DNA from: a virus
Direction: 5' to 3' (one strand)
IMG/VR virus record: IMGVR_UViG_3300042465_006702
Coordinates: 1 to 64,000 of that record
Length of the DNA: 64,000 bases
The position numbers and the translations under genes were made by a program. Numbering within the stretch: the first letter of the stretch is position 1; each line of letters starts with the position of its first letter. This document shows positions 15,342-23,678 of the stretch, piece after piece. The notes under the pieces are model-generated. The model worked only from the letters and a program-made list of their open reading frames with translations, was not told the DNA's origin and searched no databases.

Positions 15342-18300
15342 TTATTTGCCAAATGTATAACGAATACCTAGCTGAGCTGTCCACACATCAAATACTGATG
15401 AATTGAACATATAAGTGTCTTTAGCTAAATATGTTACACCACTAGCATCTCTTTGAGTTGCCAATCTATATGTTGGAACGTTATTAGCATCTCTGCTTAC
15501 AAAGTTCAACAATTGTGGCGCGCCTGCTCTTTGAGATACACCCCATTTGTTATTCAACATATTACCAAAGTTTAAGATATCTGCTCTGATTTGGAAAGCG
15601 TTTCTCTTTCCACCAATCTTAACAAATAGGTCTTGTGCAACTGAAAGGTCAAATCTATGTAAGAAAGGAAGTGCTAATGCGTTTCTTTCTGCGTATTGAC
15701 CTCTACGAGTTGATAGGTAAGGGTCTTGGTTAATGAACTTATCAAAAGCCTCTTGTTGTTGAGCTTCAGTATAAGTTACTGCCGTTGCACCACTACCAAC
15801 TGTCAATGTAGAAAAACGAATATCAGAACCTTTAAGTGGAACGAATACCAATTCATTGTTAGATACTCTATCTCCATTAAGGTCACCTGCTACAATGTAG
15901 GAGAATGGATTGTTTTGTGCTCCCACATATCCCAATGTGAATGTAGTAGCAGTACCATATTTCTTATCACCTTCAATACGGTATCCTAATAAACCAACAA
16001 TACGATTTCTAACTAAATTAGAAGAAATTGAAAGGCCTAAATCGTTATTATTTGTTGTAGATAATGCTGATTGCCAGCTACCACTCGCGATAGAACCTGC
16101 ATCCATAAAGTCCATAGCTCTTGCAGTTGTGTAAGCTACATAACCCCAAAGACCTTTTGATACCGGCTTCTCTAATTTGAATGTTGCTGAACGATTGTAA
16201 GCACCATTTCTATTAGTTAATACAGCTGCCATTGAAACGTTATCGTTTACTCTTACACCGGCATCAGTACCAGCGAAACGAGGTCTGTTATCAACACCAC
16301 CCAATGTTCCAACCGGAGCATCTAAATTAGCGTTGTAATAATGAACTGCGTTAATAGTTTGATTGTAAAGTAATTCAACACTTGCTACCAATCCCAACCA
16401 AGGTAATTTTTGGTCAACTGCTAAATTTGATTTCCAAACTTGTGGCATTTTGTAGTTAGCATCTGTTAATGCTAAATCAAATGTTGAAGGTAAAGTTGGA
16501 GTTGAAGGAATGAAGTATTGATTTGGGTTAGCAGTGAAACCATATTGAGCTGCCGCTGTACCACTCACATCAATAAATCCTGTCAACACACCATTGTTTC
16601 CGATTTGATTAGAAAGAAACACATATGGAGGTCTACCTGTAAAGATACCCGTTCCACCACGAATTTGTGTTTTCTTTTCACCCTTTACGTCATAGTTAAA
16701 TCCGAAACGAGGTTCGAATAACAATTGCGTTTTAGGCATTACACCCGTATTCCATTTTTCACCATTTGCAAAAGTCATTGCAGTAATCACTGGATTTTCT
16801 AATGCTGTATTTTCAAATGAAATGATATTTGTTCTCAAACCAAAACTTAAATTAAGATTTTTAGAAGCTTTATAATCATCTTGCAAATAGAAATCTAAAC
16901 GATTTGTTTTCAAAGTTTGCATTGGTTCAACTGCTCCTGGCAATGCCGAATAACGGAATTGGAAACGAGCTGGTGCAAATGTAGAAGGTCTACCACCATT
17001 TGCTAAAGATTGATTAGCCGCTGTGTAGAAATCGTTTAAACTATTGAAAATGTAAACACCATTAGATGCTGGGAAGAATAGATTATTGGATTGATACTTT
17101 TGAAAATTGAAACCACCAACCAATGTGTGTTTCTCCATATATTTTGTAACGTTATTTGTTACATTGAATGTCCAATAATTCAATTTGTTACCAGGAGTGA
17201 ATGGGTCAAAACCTACTGATGTATAAGTTGGTGCACCTTCTCTAATATCAATTGTTGGGAACATTGCGCTCATATAAGCTCTATCTTCAATTTGTTTATC
17301 GTAAGAAACGATTAAGTTATTATGAAGTGTGTTAGAGATTTTAGAGTTCAATTCCAATACTGCTGAACGAGTATTATCCATAATGATATAACCACTATTT
17401 TGGAAACTCATTGCGTTATATTGGGTAGTTCTGTTACCTGCACCTGCTGATTGTGAATTTGATATATTAATTTCCGCATTAGAATTATGATGAACATAAC
17501 GAGCGGTTAATTTATTCTTATCATTAATGTTCCAGTCAGTTCTAATCAAAAACTTTTTAGAAGCGTTTGTATTAGAATAACCTTCCCACGGACCTGTTAC
17601 ATAATTAAACTTCTCTTTCATAAAGTTTGAAAGAGCTTGCATATCAGCGTACTTCACACGAGATACTTGTGTACCTGTAAGTGGAGAACCTTCGGAAATC
17701 CAAGTTGTTCCAGGTTCAGTTCTTTCAATTTGTTCGTAGTTACCAAAGATGAACAATTTGTTCTTAATGATTGGCGCTCCTAAACGAAAACCTTGAACTT
17801 TTTCATCAAATTTAGATGCAGTTACGGTTACGCCTCTAGCATTATCACCAACATAACGAGAACTATTATCTCTTTGTGTTTGGTAAACGCTACCTTCAAT
17901 TTCATTAGAACCAGAACGAGTTACAGCGTTGATACCTGCACCGGTGAATCCACTTTGACGAATATCAAATGGTGCGATGTTAACCTGTAATTGTTCAATT
18001 GCATCCAATGAAATAGCACTTGCACCAGTTCTACCACCTGCTTGTGCAGATGAACCCAAACCGAAGTTGTTATTAAATTGAGAACCATCAATTGTGAAAT
18101 TGTTCAAACGAGAGTCTTGTGCTCCGAATGAGTTACCACTACCAAATGGATTATACTTTGTAATACCATCAATGGTTCTAGCACCTGTAATTGGAATAGT
18201 AGTTAATTCTCTTCTTCCAAACTGCTGTGCCGCACCTGTCTTTTCTTTTGAGAAAATGTTAGACTTTGTTCCTACAACAACGACTTCTTTAAGAGCCTTT

Positions 18301-18629
18301 GCTTCATCGGTCAATACAAAATCCACATTAGATGTAACACCTAATTGAGTATTAACATCAACTTCTTCTCCTTTTCTAAAACCTACAAATGAAGCATGGA
18401 TTACATATGGACCACCAACTCTTACTGCTGGTAATACATAAACACCACTTTTGTTCGTTGTAGTTTTGTACTCTGTTCCTGTTGGAGTGTGCGTCGCATG
18501 GATTGTTGCACCTGCTAACACTTCCTTCTTTTCGTTCTTAACAACACCAGAAATGGTTGAGGTTGTAATTTGTCCAAAACCTACCATTGTGAATGCTGCA
18601 AAAATCAATGACAAAATTGTCTTTTTCAT
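15342..18629 (-). CDS. Oar-type TonB-dependent outer-membrane receptor
   Basis: This 1095-residue protein has a signal peptide ending GFGQ (1-20). A CarboxypepD_reg-like beta-sandwich follows at ~22-110 (ISGVVKNEKKEVLAGATI), then a plug region (KEVVVVGTK, TIDGSQFNNNFG, GAGINAVTRSGSNEIEGSVY). A long beta-barrel rich in Asn/Tyr strands ends QLGIRYTFGK. GINAVTRSGSN is characteristic of Oar-like receptors of Bacteroidota and Myxococcus. The length is normal, with no frameshift. It is flanked by a terminator and the H1 terminator, so it is a single-gene unit. A receptor in a phage genome is unusual: it may replace, mask or supply a surface receptor, or carry in a substrate. It shares signal-peptide style with the proteins at 2.2-6.2 kb. 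Confidence 0.88.
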   Translation of the reverse strand: MKKTILSLIFAAFTMVGFGQITTSTISGVVKNEKKEVLAGATIHATHTPTGTEYKTTTNKSGVYVLPAVRVGGPYVIHASFVGFRKGEEVDVNTQLGVTSNVDFVLTDEAKALKEVVVVGTKSNIFSKEKTGAAQQFGRRELTTIPITGARTIDGITKYNPFGSGNSFGAQDSRLNNFTIDGSQFNNNFGLGSSAQAGGRTGASAISLDAIEQLQVNIAPFDIRQSGFTGAGINAVTRSGSNEIEGSVYQTQRDNSSRYVGDNARGVTVTASKFDEKVQGFRLGAPIIKNKLFIFGNYEQIERTEPGTTWISEGSPLTGTQVSRVKYADMQALSNFMKEKFNYVTGPWEGYSNTNASKKFLIRTDWNINDKNKLTARYVHHNSNAEINISNSQSAGAGNRTTQYNAMSFQNSGYIIMDNTRSAVLELNSKISNTLHNNLIVSYDKQIEDRAYMSAMFPTIDIREGAPTYTSVGFDPFTPGNKLNYWTFNVTNNVTKYMEKHTLVGGFNFQKYQSNNLFFPASNGVYIFNSLNDFYTAANQSLANGGRPSTFAPARFQFRYSALPGAVEPMQTLKTNRLDFYLQDDYKASKNLNLSFGLRTNIISFENTALENPVITAMTFANGEKWNTGVMPKTQLLFEPRFGFNYDVKGEKKTQIRGGTGIFTGRPPYVFLSNQIGNNGVLTGFIDVSGTAAAQYGFTANPNQYFIPSTPTLPSTFDLALTDANYKMPQVWKSNLAVDQKLPWLGLVASVELLYNQTINAVHYYNANLDAPVGTLGGVDNRPRFAGTDAGVRVNDNVSMAAVLTNRNGAYNRSATFKLEKPVSKGLWGYVAYTTARAMDFMDAGSIASGSWQSALSTTNNNDLGLSISSNLVRNRIVGLLGYRIEGDKKYGTATTFTLGYVGAQNNPFSYIVAGDLNGDRVSNNELVFVPLKGSDIRFSTLTVGSGATAVTYTEAQQQEAFDKFINQDPYLSTRRGQYAERNALALPFLHRFDLSVAQDLFVKIGGKRNAFQIRADILNFGNMLNNKWGVSQRAGAPQLLNFVSRDANNVPTYRLATQRDASGVTYLAKDTYMFNSSVFDVWTAQLGIRYTFGK

Positions 18630-18655
18630 GTTTGTTTTTTTTGTTAAAAAATAAA

Positions 18656-18680
18656 AGGGTGCGATTATTCATCACACCCT
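18656..18680 (-). terminator. Rho-independent terminator of the H1-like gene
   Basis: On the minus strand, AGGGTGTG pairs with CGCACCCT (one G-U) around a 9-base loop and is followed by TTTTATTTTTT. It lies 10 bases beyond the H1-like stop codon and isolates the receptor gene from the upstream genes. Confidence 0.7.
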
Positions 18681-18689
18681 ATGGGTTTA

Positions 18690-18866
18690 CTATTGTTTTG
18701 TTTCTTCTACGGATGCCTGACGATAATCTGTTACCAATTTTTTAAGGTCACCAATCAAAGTTCTTGCATTCTTTTGTGATACTTTTGTTGTTTTGTTGTG
18801 CTCTTCTTCAAACTTATTCCACAATTGTTTCATCGTTTGGAATAACTCTTCTTTTTTACTAGCCAT
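18690..18866 (-). CDS. Histone H1-like (Hc1-type) DNA-binding protein
   Basis: Starting at the ATG at 18866 (a longer frame opens with TTG), the product is 58 residues. The pattern KKEELFQTMKQLWNKFEEEHNKTTKV, then AR-x3-GDLKKLVTDYRQASVEE, matches the compact Bacteroidota/Chlamydia H1-like domain, a helical hairpin rich in Lys and Glu. Such proteins condense DNA or bind RNA. Here it may package or silence DNA in infected cells. It has its own candidate promoter 25 bases upstream and a terminator just downstream. Confidence 0.75.
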   Translation of the reverse strand: MASKKEELFQTMKQLWNKFEEEHNKTTKVSQKNARTLIGDLKKLVTDYRQASVEETKQ

Positions 18867-18885
18867 AATCTGTTTTGTTTTTTGT

Positions 18886-18910
18886 TTTTTAAATATAAGG
18901 AAAAAATTTG
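18886..18910 (-). promoter_or_regulatory. Candidate phage promoter element
   Basis: The minus strand reads AATTTTTTCCTTATATTTAA about 25 bases before the H1-like start. It is one of the clearest matches to the recurrent element. Confidence 0.5.
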
Positions 18911-18921
18911 ATACAACCAAA

Positions 18922-19122
18922 TTATCTTCCTCGTTTTCTTTTGAGTTCTAATTCTTTAAGGTAATGTGCTTTCCAATGGTATTCAACCGAAACGGGCCCA
19001 TTTGGTTGTTTTTTCAAGTCATATTTCCAAATAGATTTAGATTCATCATCTTCAAATATGTATTCAAACTTTGTAGGTTTTTCTGTTTTACTATTATTTT
19101 CTTTAGAACTCTTTATACTCAT
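18922..19122 (-). CDS. Hypothetical charged protein, 66 residues
   Basis: A short hydrophilic protein with an Asn/Ser/Lys-rich start, a central FEYIFEDDESKSIWKYDL segment and a basic ELKRKRGR end. No family is recognised. Its ATG overlaps the stop of the preceding SGNH gene (ATGA), suggesting translational coupling. Confidence 0.5.
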   Translation of the reverse strand: MSIKSSKENNSKTEKPTKFEYIFEDDESKSIWKYDLKKQPNGPVSVEYHWKAHYLKELELKRKRGR

Positions 19123-19835
19123 GTGTTGAAAAATTTAGGAAATTTAACAATAAGATAATCTGCAAACGCCGTATGCATTTTTGGTGAAAAATGGGCATCA
19201 TCTCTTTTTCCTTCTAATCCATTAGTTTTTTGCCAAAGAGTGTGAAGGGTTTCCCAAATTCCTATTTTTTCTGTAATACAATCTTTATTTTCAATGAAAT
19301 CCCCCGATAACTCATTATCCCAGCTCCAAACATAAAATTCAAAAGGAACATACAATTTTATTGATTTTATTATTTCTAATAAATTTTTTTTATTTGCATT
19401 TGAACTATTTACTATTGACCATAATCGGCTATTTAAACCAGATTTATGGTCATCAAAAAAAGCATCTTCGAGTCCAAATAATGGTTCTTCCAATTCTTTC
19501 CCCTCCACATTTTGATAATTTCCATTTCCAATAAAATAATTTAAAATTTCCTTTTTACTTTCAAATGTTGTATATTCATTTGAAAACTCTACATCAATTT
19601 TTGGAGTTTTTAATGGTAATCTAATTCTTTCTAAAACAGGTATATTCAATATCACTAAATCATCTTTTGATATATCTTTCAAATTTTTTAAAAATATATC
19701 CATAATAGTCTGATAATCCCTACTGCCTTGGGATGAAATATAAAATTTACCTTTAAATTTTTTTGTAATTATTTCTGTCCAAAACCCACCATCATACCCC
19801 GTAAAACTATCTCCTATTATCCAAAGTTTACTCAT
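19119..19835 (-). CDS. SGNH/GDSL-type hydrolase
   Basis: The start is set at the ATG at 19835 (MSKLWIIGDSF) because the longer frame begins with TTG; the product is 238 residues. GDSF lies at 8-11, and the terminal block RDDAHFSPKMH gives the classical D212-x-x-H215, so this copy looks catalytically complete. It overlaps the GmhA gene by 8 bases, placing an esterase beside the heptose pathway. Confidence 0.72.
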   Translation of the reverse strand: MSKLWIIGDSFTGYDGGFWTEIITKKFKGKFYISSQGSRDYQTIMDIFLKNLKDISKDDLVILNIPVLERIRLPLKTPKIDVEFSNEYTTFESKKEILNYFIGNGNYQNVEGKELEEPLFGLEDAFFDDHKSGLNSRLWSIVNSSNANKKNLLEIIKSIKLYVPFEFYVWSWDNELSGDFIENKDCITEKIGIWETLHTLWQKTNGLEGKRDDAHFSPKMHTAFADYLIVKFPKFFNT

Positions 19836-20400
19836 TTTCAAATAATTTTGATTCTACTAATTCACAAATTATATGTCCTAATAAAATATGCGATTCTTGT
19901 ATTCTGGGCGTATCAGTCGATGGTACTTTTAAAATATAATCAGATATGTTGTTTAACTTTCCACCATCTATTCCCGTTAAGCTGATTGTTGTGATATTTT
20001 TTCCATTTGCAACCTCAAATGCTTTTACTATGTTTGTAGAATTACCTGAAGTGGATATTCCAATCAATACATCTCCGGCATTCATTACACCATCTACTAA
20101 ACGAGAATATACTGAATCATAATCGTAATCATTTGCTACTGCCGTTAAATAAGATGTATTACAATGTAGTGCTTCGGCGGGTAGTGCTTTTCTATCTTTG
20201 TAAAATCTACCAGATAATTCTGCTGCAAGGTGTTGAGCGTCTGCTGCACTTCCACCATTTCCACAAAACATAACTCTATTTCCTCTTTCAAATGTGTTAC
20301 AAATTACTTCAACTACTGATAAAATAGTTTTGTGAATTTCGGTATCTTTTAGTAACAATTCTTTAACTTCAATAGAGCTTTTTATTATTTTTTCTATCAT
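19828..20400 (-). CDS. gmhA: Phosphoheptose isomerase (GmhA-like SIS protein)
   Basis: This 190-residue protein contains the SIS domain signatures CGNGGSAADAQHLAAEL and GISTSGNSTNIVKA, plus TPRIQESHILLGHIICE. The QESH stretch is typical of GmhA, where Glu and His catalyse sedoheptulose 7-phosphate to D-glycero-D-manno-heptose 7-phosphate. Length and motifs agree with GmhA rather than generic SIS regulators. It overlaps IscA by 4 bases and follows IscU, an odd pairing in one operon. The heptose kinase HddA-like gene is 0.8 kb upstream. It probably feeds activated heptose for envelope or virion glycans. Confidence 0.87.
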   Translation of the reverse strand: MIEKIIKSSIEVKELLLKDTEIHKTILSVVEVICNTFERGNRVMFCGNGGSAADAQHLAAELSGRFYKDRKALPAEALHCNTSYLTAVANDYDYDSVYSRLVDGVMNAGDVLIGISTSGNSTNIVKAFEVANGKNITTISLTGIDGGKLNNISDYILKVPSTDTPRIQESHILLGHIICELVESKLFENE

Positions 20401-20720
20401 ACTGCAAAACTCTCACCACATCCGCAAGTTCGGCTAGCGTTGGGGTTTATAAACTGAAAACCCTTACCATTTAAACCATCTGAAAATTCTAATTCAGTAC
20501 CGAATAGGTATAGTAACGATTTGTTATCTACTAATATTTTTACTCCTTTATCTTCCGCAAGTGTATCGTTTGGTTGTTGTTCTGTATCAAATGAAAGTTC
20601 ATATGATAAACCACTACAACCACCACCCTTTACGGATACTCTTAAATACGGAGTTTTGAAACCACTTTCTTCAATTAGTGATTGAACTTTTTTAGCTGCC
20701 GATTCTGTTACAGTAATCAT
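20397..20720 (-). CDS. A-type iron-sulfur carrier (IscA/ErpA/SufA family)
   Basis: This 107-residue protein keeps all three cluster ligands: C35 in KGGGCSGLSY, and C99 and C101 in SRTCGCGESF. Length is normal for the family. It binds Fe-S clusters delivered by the scaffold and passes them to apo-proteins. It overlaps the IscU gene by 4 bases and GmhA by 4, so all three are translated from one message. A-type members cannot be told apart by sequence alone here. Confidence 0.92.
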   Translation of the reverse strand: MITVTESAAKKVQSLIEESGFKTPYLRVSVKGGGCSGLSYELSFDTEQQPNDTLAEDKGVKILVDNKSLLYLFGTELEFSDGLNGKGFQFINPNASRTCGCGESFAV

Positions 20721-21124
20721 ATGTGTTCTTCAAAAATTAATTCTTCCAATCCTTGCTTTTTTCTATAATCGTTAATTGCCGATTTGATTGCATCTTCAGC
20801 CAATACTGAACAATGTATCTTTACAGGTGGTAAATTCAATTCCTCTACCAAATCCATATTATCAATTGTTACTGCTTCATCTAAACTTTTTCCTTTCAAC
20901 CATTCGGTTGCCAAAGAACTAGCTGCGATTGCCGAACCACACCCAAATGTTTTGAATTTTGCATCGGTTATTAACCCATCATTTACTTCAATTTGCAATC
21001 TCATTACATCACCACATTCCGGAGCACCTACTAAACCTGTTCCTACATTTGGTTTAGATTTGTCCAAAGTTCCTACATTTTTAGGATTTGAATAGTGGTC
21101 TAAAACTTTTTCACTATATGCCAT
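20717..21124 (-). CDS. iscU: IscU iron-sulfur scaffold
   Basis: This 135-residue protein keeps the full scaffold site: C37, D39, C62 (FGCGSAIA), H104 and C105. The LPPVK motif (98-102) recognised by the HscA chaperone is also intact, so the protein could plug into a host ISC machine. No cysteine desulfurase or chaperone is seen in the window, so sulfur would come from the host. Candidate recipients encoded nearby are ferredoxin, the Cas4-like nuclease and host enzymes. A good copy of the recurrent promoter element lies about 20 bases upstream. Confidence 0.93.
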   Translation of the reverse strand: MAYSEKVLDHYSNPKNVGTLDKSKPNVGTGLVGAPECGDVMRLQIEVNDGLITDAKFKTFGCGSAIAASSLATEWLKGKSLDEAVTIDNMDLVEELNLPPVKIHCSVLAEDAIKSAINDYRKKQGLEELIFEEHI

Positions 21125-21140
21125 ATTATCTTATTTACTT

Positions 21141-21160
21141 TTATAAATATACGGAAAATT
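21141..21160 (-). promoter_or_regulatory. Candidate phage promoter element
   Basis: The minus strand reads AATTTTCCGTATATTTATAA before iscU, an exact CCGTATATT core. It overlaps the last codon of the GHMP kinase gene. Confidence 0.5.
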
Positions 21161-22193
21161 ATCCAATTTGCCAAGTTCTCATTCCCAATTTATTCCAAGT
21201 AAATGGTTGATTATATCCCATTTCTAATTTATCTAATGCTTTAATCACATCATATTTTGTATTATTCGGGCAGTAGAAAAACATAAATCCACCACCACCG
21301 GCACCACTTATCTTACCGCCGGTTGCACCTGCTTCTAATGCAGTTTTGTATAACAATTCTATTTCAGGTGTGCTAATTCCTTTTGCTAACATTTTCTTTT
21401 GCTGAAACCCATAATCTAATATCTCACCCAAGTCATCAATGTTTCCTTTGATTAAACAATCTTTTATTAATTTTGCTTGCTCTACCAAAGCGTGAAGTGA
21501 TAAAGTGGATGTTTTATTTTTATCTTTCATTTTTGTAACCTGTTCTTGTAATACATCGGAACTATTACGAGTAAAATTTGTAAAATAAAGAACTACATTA
21601 TTTTCCAATTCATCTTGCACACTATCTCTAACACGAAGTGGATTTACAACAACATCATCTCCTTTGAATTCCATATAATTCCAACCACCAAATGCAGCTG
21701 CATATTGGTCTTGCTTACCACCATTTTCTGCTAATTCAATTCTTTCAATTTGAATTGCCATTTCAGCTATATCATATTCACCCAATGGTAGATTAAATAA
21801 TTCTGTATATACACCAATTAAAGAAACAATTAGTGTTGATGATGTTCCCAATCCACTACCCGTTGGAACATCCTGCCAAGTTACGATATCATATCCAAAT
21901 GGTTCTAATTTAAAACGTTTAGATATGTGATTATGAGTTGCTTTAAACAACTTTAATCCATATGAACAATCTAACTCATTGGTGAATTCATGCTCCTCAT
22001 ATTCATCCTTATTTACCCATTTAAACGTAACTTTGGTATCATCTCTTAATACTAAAGAAGTGTGAGTGAATAAACGGATGGTAGTATTAATTACTGCGCC
22101 TGTGTGGTGTTTACAATAATCAGGCATATCAGTACCACCGCCACCGAAACTAATTCTGAATGGAACTTTGCTCCTGTAAATTCTTTTCTTCAT
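21159..22193 (-). CDS. hddA: GHMP kinase, heptose 7-phosphate kinase-like (HddA)
   Basis: This 344-residue protein has the GHMP motifs: PFRISFGGGGTDMPD at 11-25, DVPTGSGLGTSSTLIV at about 108-123 (ATP phosphate loop), and GKISGAGGGGFMFF near the C-terminus. PFRISFGGGGTD is typical of D-glycero-alpha-D-manno-heptose 7-phosphate kinases (HddA) and related sugar kinases. With GmhA in the same neighbourhood, a heptose 1,7-bisphosphate step is the best reading; the phosphatase and nucleotidyltransferase candidates lie elsewhere in the window. It overlaps the HNH-like gene by 44 bases. Confidence 0.85.
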   Translation of the reverse strand: MKKRIYRSKVPFRISFGGGGTDMPDYCKHHTGAVINTTIRLFTHTSLVLRDDTKVTFKWVNKDEYEEHEFTNELDCSYGLKLFKATHNHISKRFKLEPFGYDIVTWQDVPTGSGLGTSSTLIVSLIGVYTELFNLPLGEYDIAEMAIQIERIELAENGGKQDQYAAAFGGWNYMEFKGDDVVVNPLRVRDSVQDELENNVVLYFTNFTRNSSDVLQEQVTKMKDKNKTSTLSLHALVEQAKLIKDCLIKGNIDDLGEILDYGFQQKKMLAKGISTPEIELLYKTALEAGATGGKISGAGGGGFMFFYCPNNTKYDVIKALDKLEMGYNQPFTWNKLGMRTWQIG

Positions 22194-22743
22194 CTTCGGT
22201 TATTTGTCCGCCATTCTCTGCATACCAATTTTTTACGTTTCTATCTCCTACTAAAAGGAAAAAACAATTGTAACAAAGAGGACGGATGTTATCTAATTTT
22301 CTATTATTCAAATTACCATCAAGGAAATCTATAAGTAATGGCATTTTACCATCCGTGATTCTGGCCTCACTAAATCCACAACTACCACACACTTTTGGTA
22401 CATATCCACTATCAAACAATTTATTTTTAAATTTATGAAGTGGATAATGAACATGCTTACCATCGATTAAATCTTCGATGTGGTATTTTTTATTCTTAAT
22501 ACCTTTTGCTTTCTCAATACCAATGCCATACGGATTTTTTAAATCTTCAAAAATACCATATAGTTTTGCGTACTTTTTGTAGGTGTTATAAGATACACCC
22601 AACAATCTAGCTGCCTCAAAAGCTGATCTTGATTTTTCTTGTGCTGCTTTTATTTGTGATTCAAGAAGAGGTCTTGCCCCCACTCCACGTTTTCCCTTTG
22701 GTTTATCTTCCAAATTAGGGAAAAAATTATCATTCTGTTCCAT
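22150..22743 (-). CDS. HNH-like zinc protein with catalytic histidines lost, N-terminal HTH
   Basis: This 197-residue protein has an HTH-like segment (AFEAARLLGVSYNTYKKYAKL). A zinc-finger HNH frame follows: CGSCG, then DFLDGNLNNRKLDNIRPLCYNC. In active HNH nucleases the corresponding positions are HHIDGN and CPNCH. Here the catalytic His pair reads DF, and the last His reads F. It therefore looks like a DNA-binding protein derived from an HNH nuclease rather than an active homing enzyme. It may be a transcription or packaging factor. An AT-rich possible promoter lies upstream. Confidence 0.6.
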   Translation of the reverse strand: MEQNDNFFPNLEDKPKGKRGVGARPLLESQIKAAQEKSRSAFEAARLLGVSYNTYKKYAKLYGIFEDLKNPYGIGIEKAKGIKNKKYHIEDLIDGKHVHYPLHKFKNKLFDSGYVPKVCGSCGFSEARITDGKMPLLIDFLDGNLNNRKLDNIRPLCYNCFFLLVGDRNVKNWYAENGGQITEDEEKNLQEQSSIQN

Positions 22744-22781
22744 ACTAATAACATTTAACTATACTAATAAGTATATCAAAT

Positions 22782-23678
22782 CTATAAATTAATATGATTT
22801 ATTATTTGTTCTGCTATTTTTTTTGAACCCAATATTGAATTATGCCCATCTAAACTCAAATTATTTGTATGATTTTTAAATGTTATTTTTTCCTCTCGTA
22901 TCCAATGAACCAAATCATAACAATAATAATTTTCTACTGGATGATATTTCTCATTATTTTTACTGATATAAAATTTAACGGAGTTACTATTTACTTTTGT
23001 TTGTATTTCTACACATTTTTCATAAGAAAGATACTTTTCATTACTTTTTGTAACGGCATGTAATCTATTATCCGTTTGAATAAAAATGCATTTTGAATTA
23101 TATAAATCAAATAAAGATAACAAAATAAACAAATTTTTTAAATCTTTTTTGGATTCGTTTTCTAAATCAAAATTATTTTCAAAAAACTTTCTAGTTTGTT
23201 TAAAACTTTGTTCAGTTAAAAAATCAAAGTTATCTTCTCCGGATGTAAAATTTCCATATCTATTTTGCTCACAAAAATAAAGTTCCCCCCTTCCAACAGG
23301 TGGAATTTCTATTAAGAACAAAGTTTCTTTTAATTCGTTTTTATCTGAATTTATAATGTAATTTATAGTTTTCCTGATTACCCTATCTAACGAGCTTCCG
23401 AATATTGATTCGTTTATTAAGTCTACTTTATAATTTTCTGCAATAACATTTGCATAATTATATTTTTTTCTTACCCAATCAAAATCATTAAATGGTTTGA
23501 ATGCATTTGGATTTGTATATTCGTTGTTTTCATTTTGTATTGAATGTTTTTTACATTCATCTTTGAATTTTGAAATATCTATTTTATTCGTTTCATCAAA
23601 AAACTCAAAATACCAGGGATTATTATGATGATGTCCCCACATAAAACTGCAACCATTTGAATAAATTCTTTTAAACAT
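22782..23678 (-). CDS. SGNH-like hydrolase
   Basis: This 298-residue protein has block I NGCSFMWG (8-15). The middle contains EIPPVGRGELYF, and the end has LSLDGHNSILG with D277-x-H279. It is longest of the ten SGNH genes and touches the APS-kinase-like gene (shared base 23678). With no signal peptide it acts inside the cell or as a virion part. Confidence 0.65.
   Translation of the reverse strand: MFKRIYSNGCSFMWGHHHNNPWYFEFFDETNKIDISKFKDECKKHSIQNENNEYTNPNAFKPFNDFDWVRKKYNYANVIAENYKVDLINESIFGSSLDRVIRKTINYIINSDKNELKETLFLIEIPPVGRGELYFCEQNRYGNFTSGEDNFDFLTEQSFKQTRKFFENNFDLENESKKDLKNLFILLSLFDLYNSKCIFIQTDNRLHAVTKSNEKYLSYEKCVEIQTKVNSNSVKFYISKNNEKYHPVENYYCYDLVHWIREEKITFKNHTNNLSLDGHNSILGSKKIAEQIINHINL

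Noticed and set aside
18690-18920. Long start for the H1-like gene at 18920
   Set aside because: It begins with TTG and adds 18 residues that do not match H1-like proteins; the ATG at 18866 fits the domain.
15342-22193. Bacterial chromosome island or contamination, because of the receptor, Isc and heptose genes
   Set aside because: Genes share one strand, tight overlaps, the same candidate promoter element and low GC with the replication core on both sides. A chimera cannot be excluded without read data.
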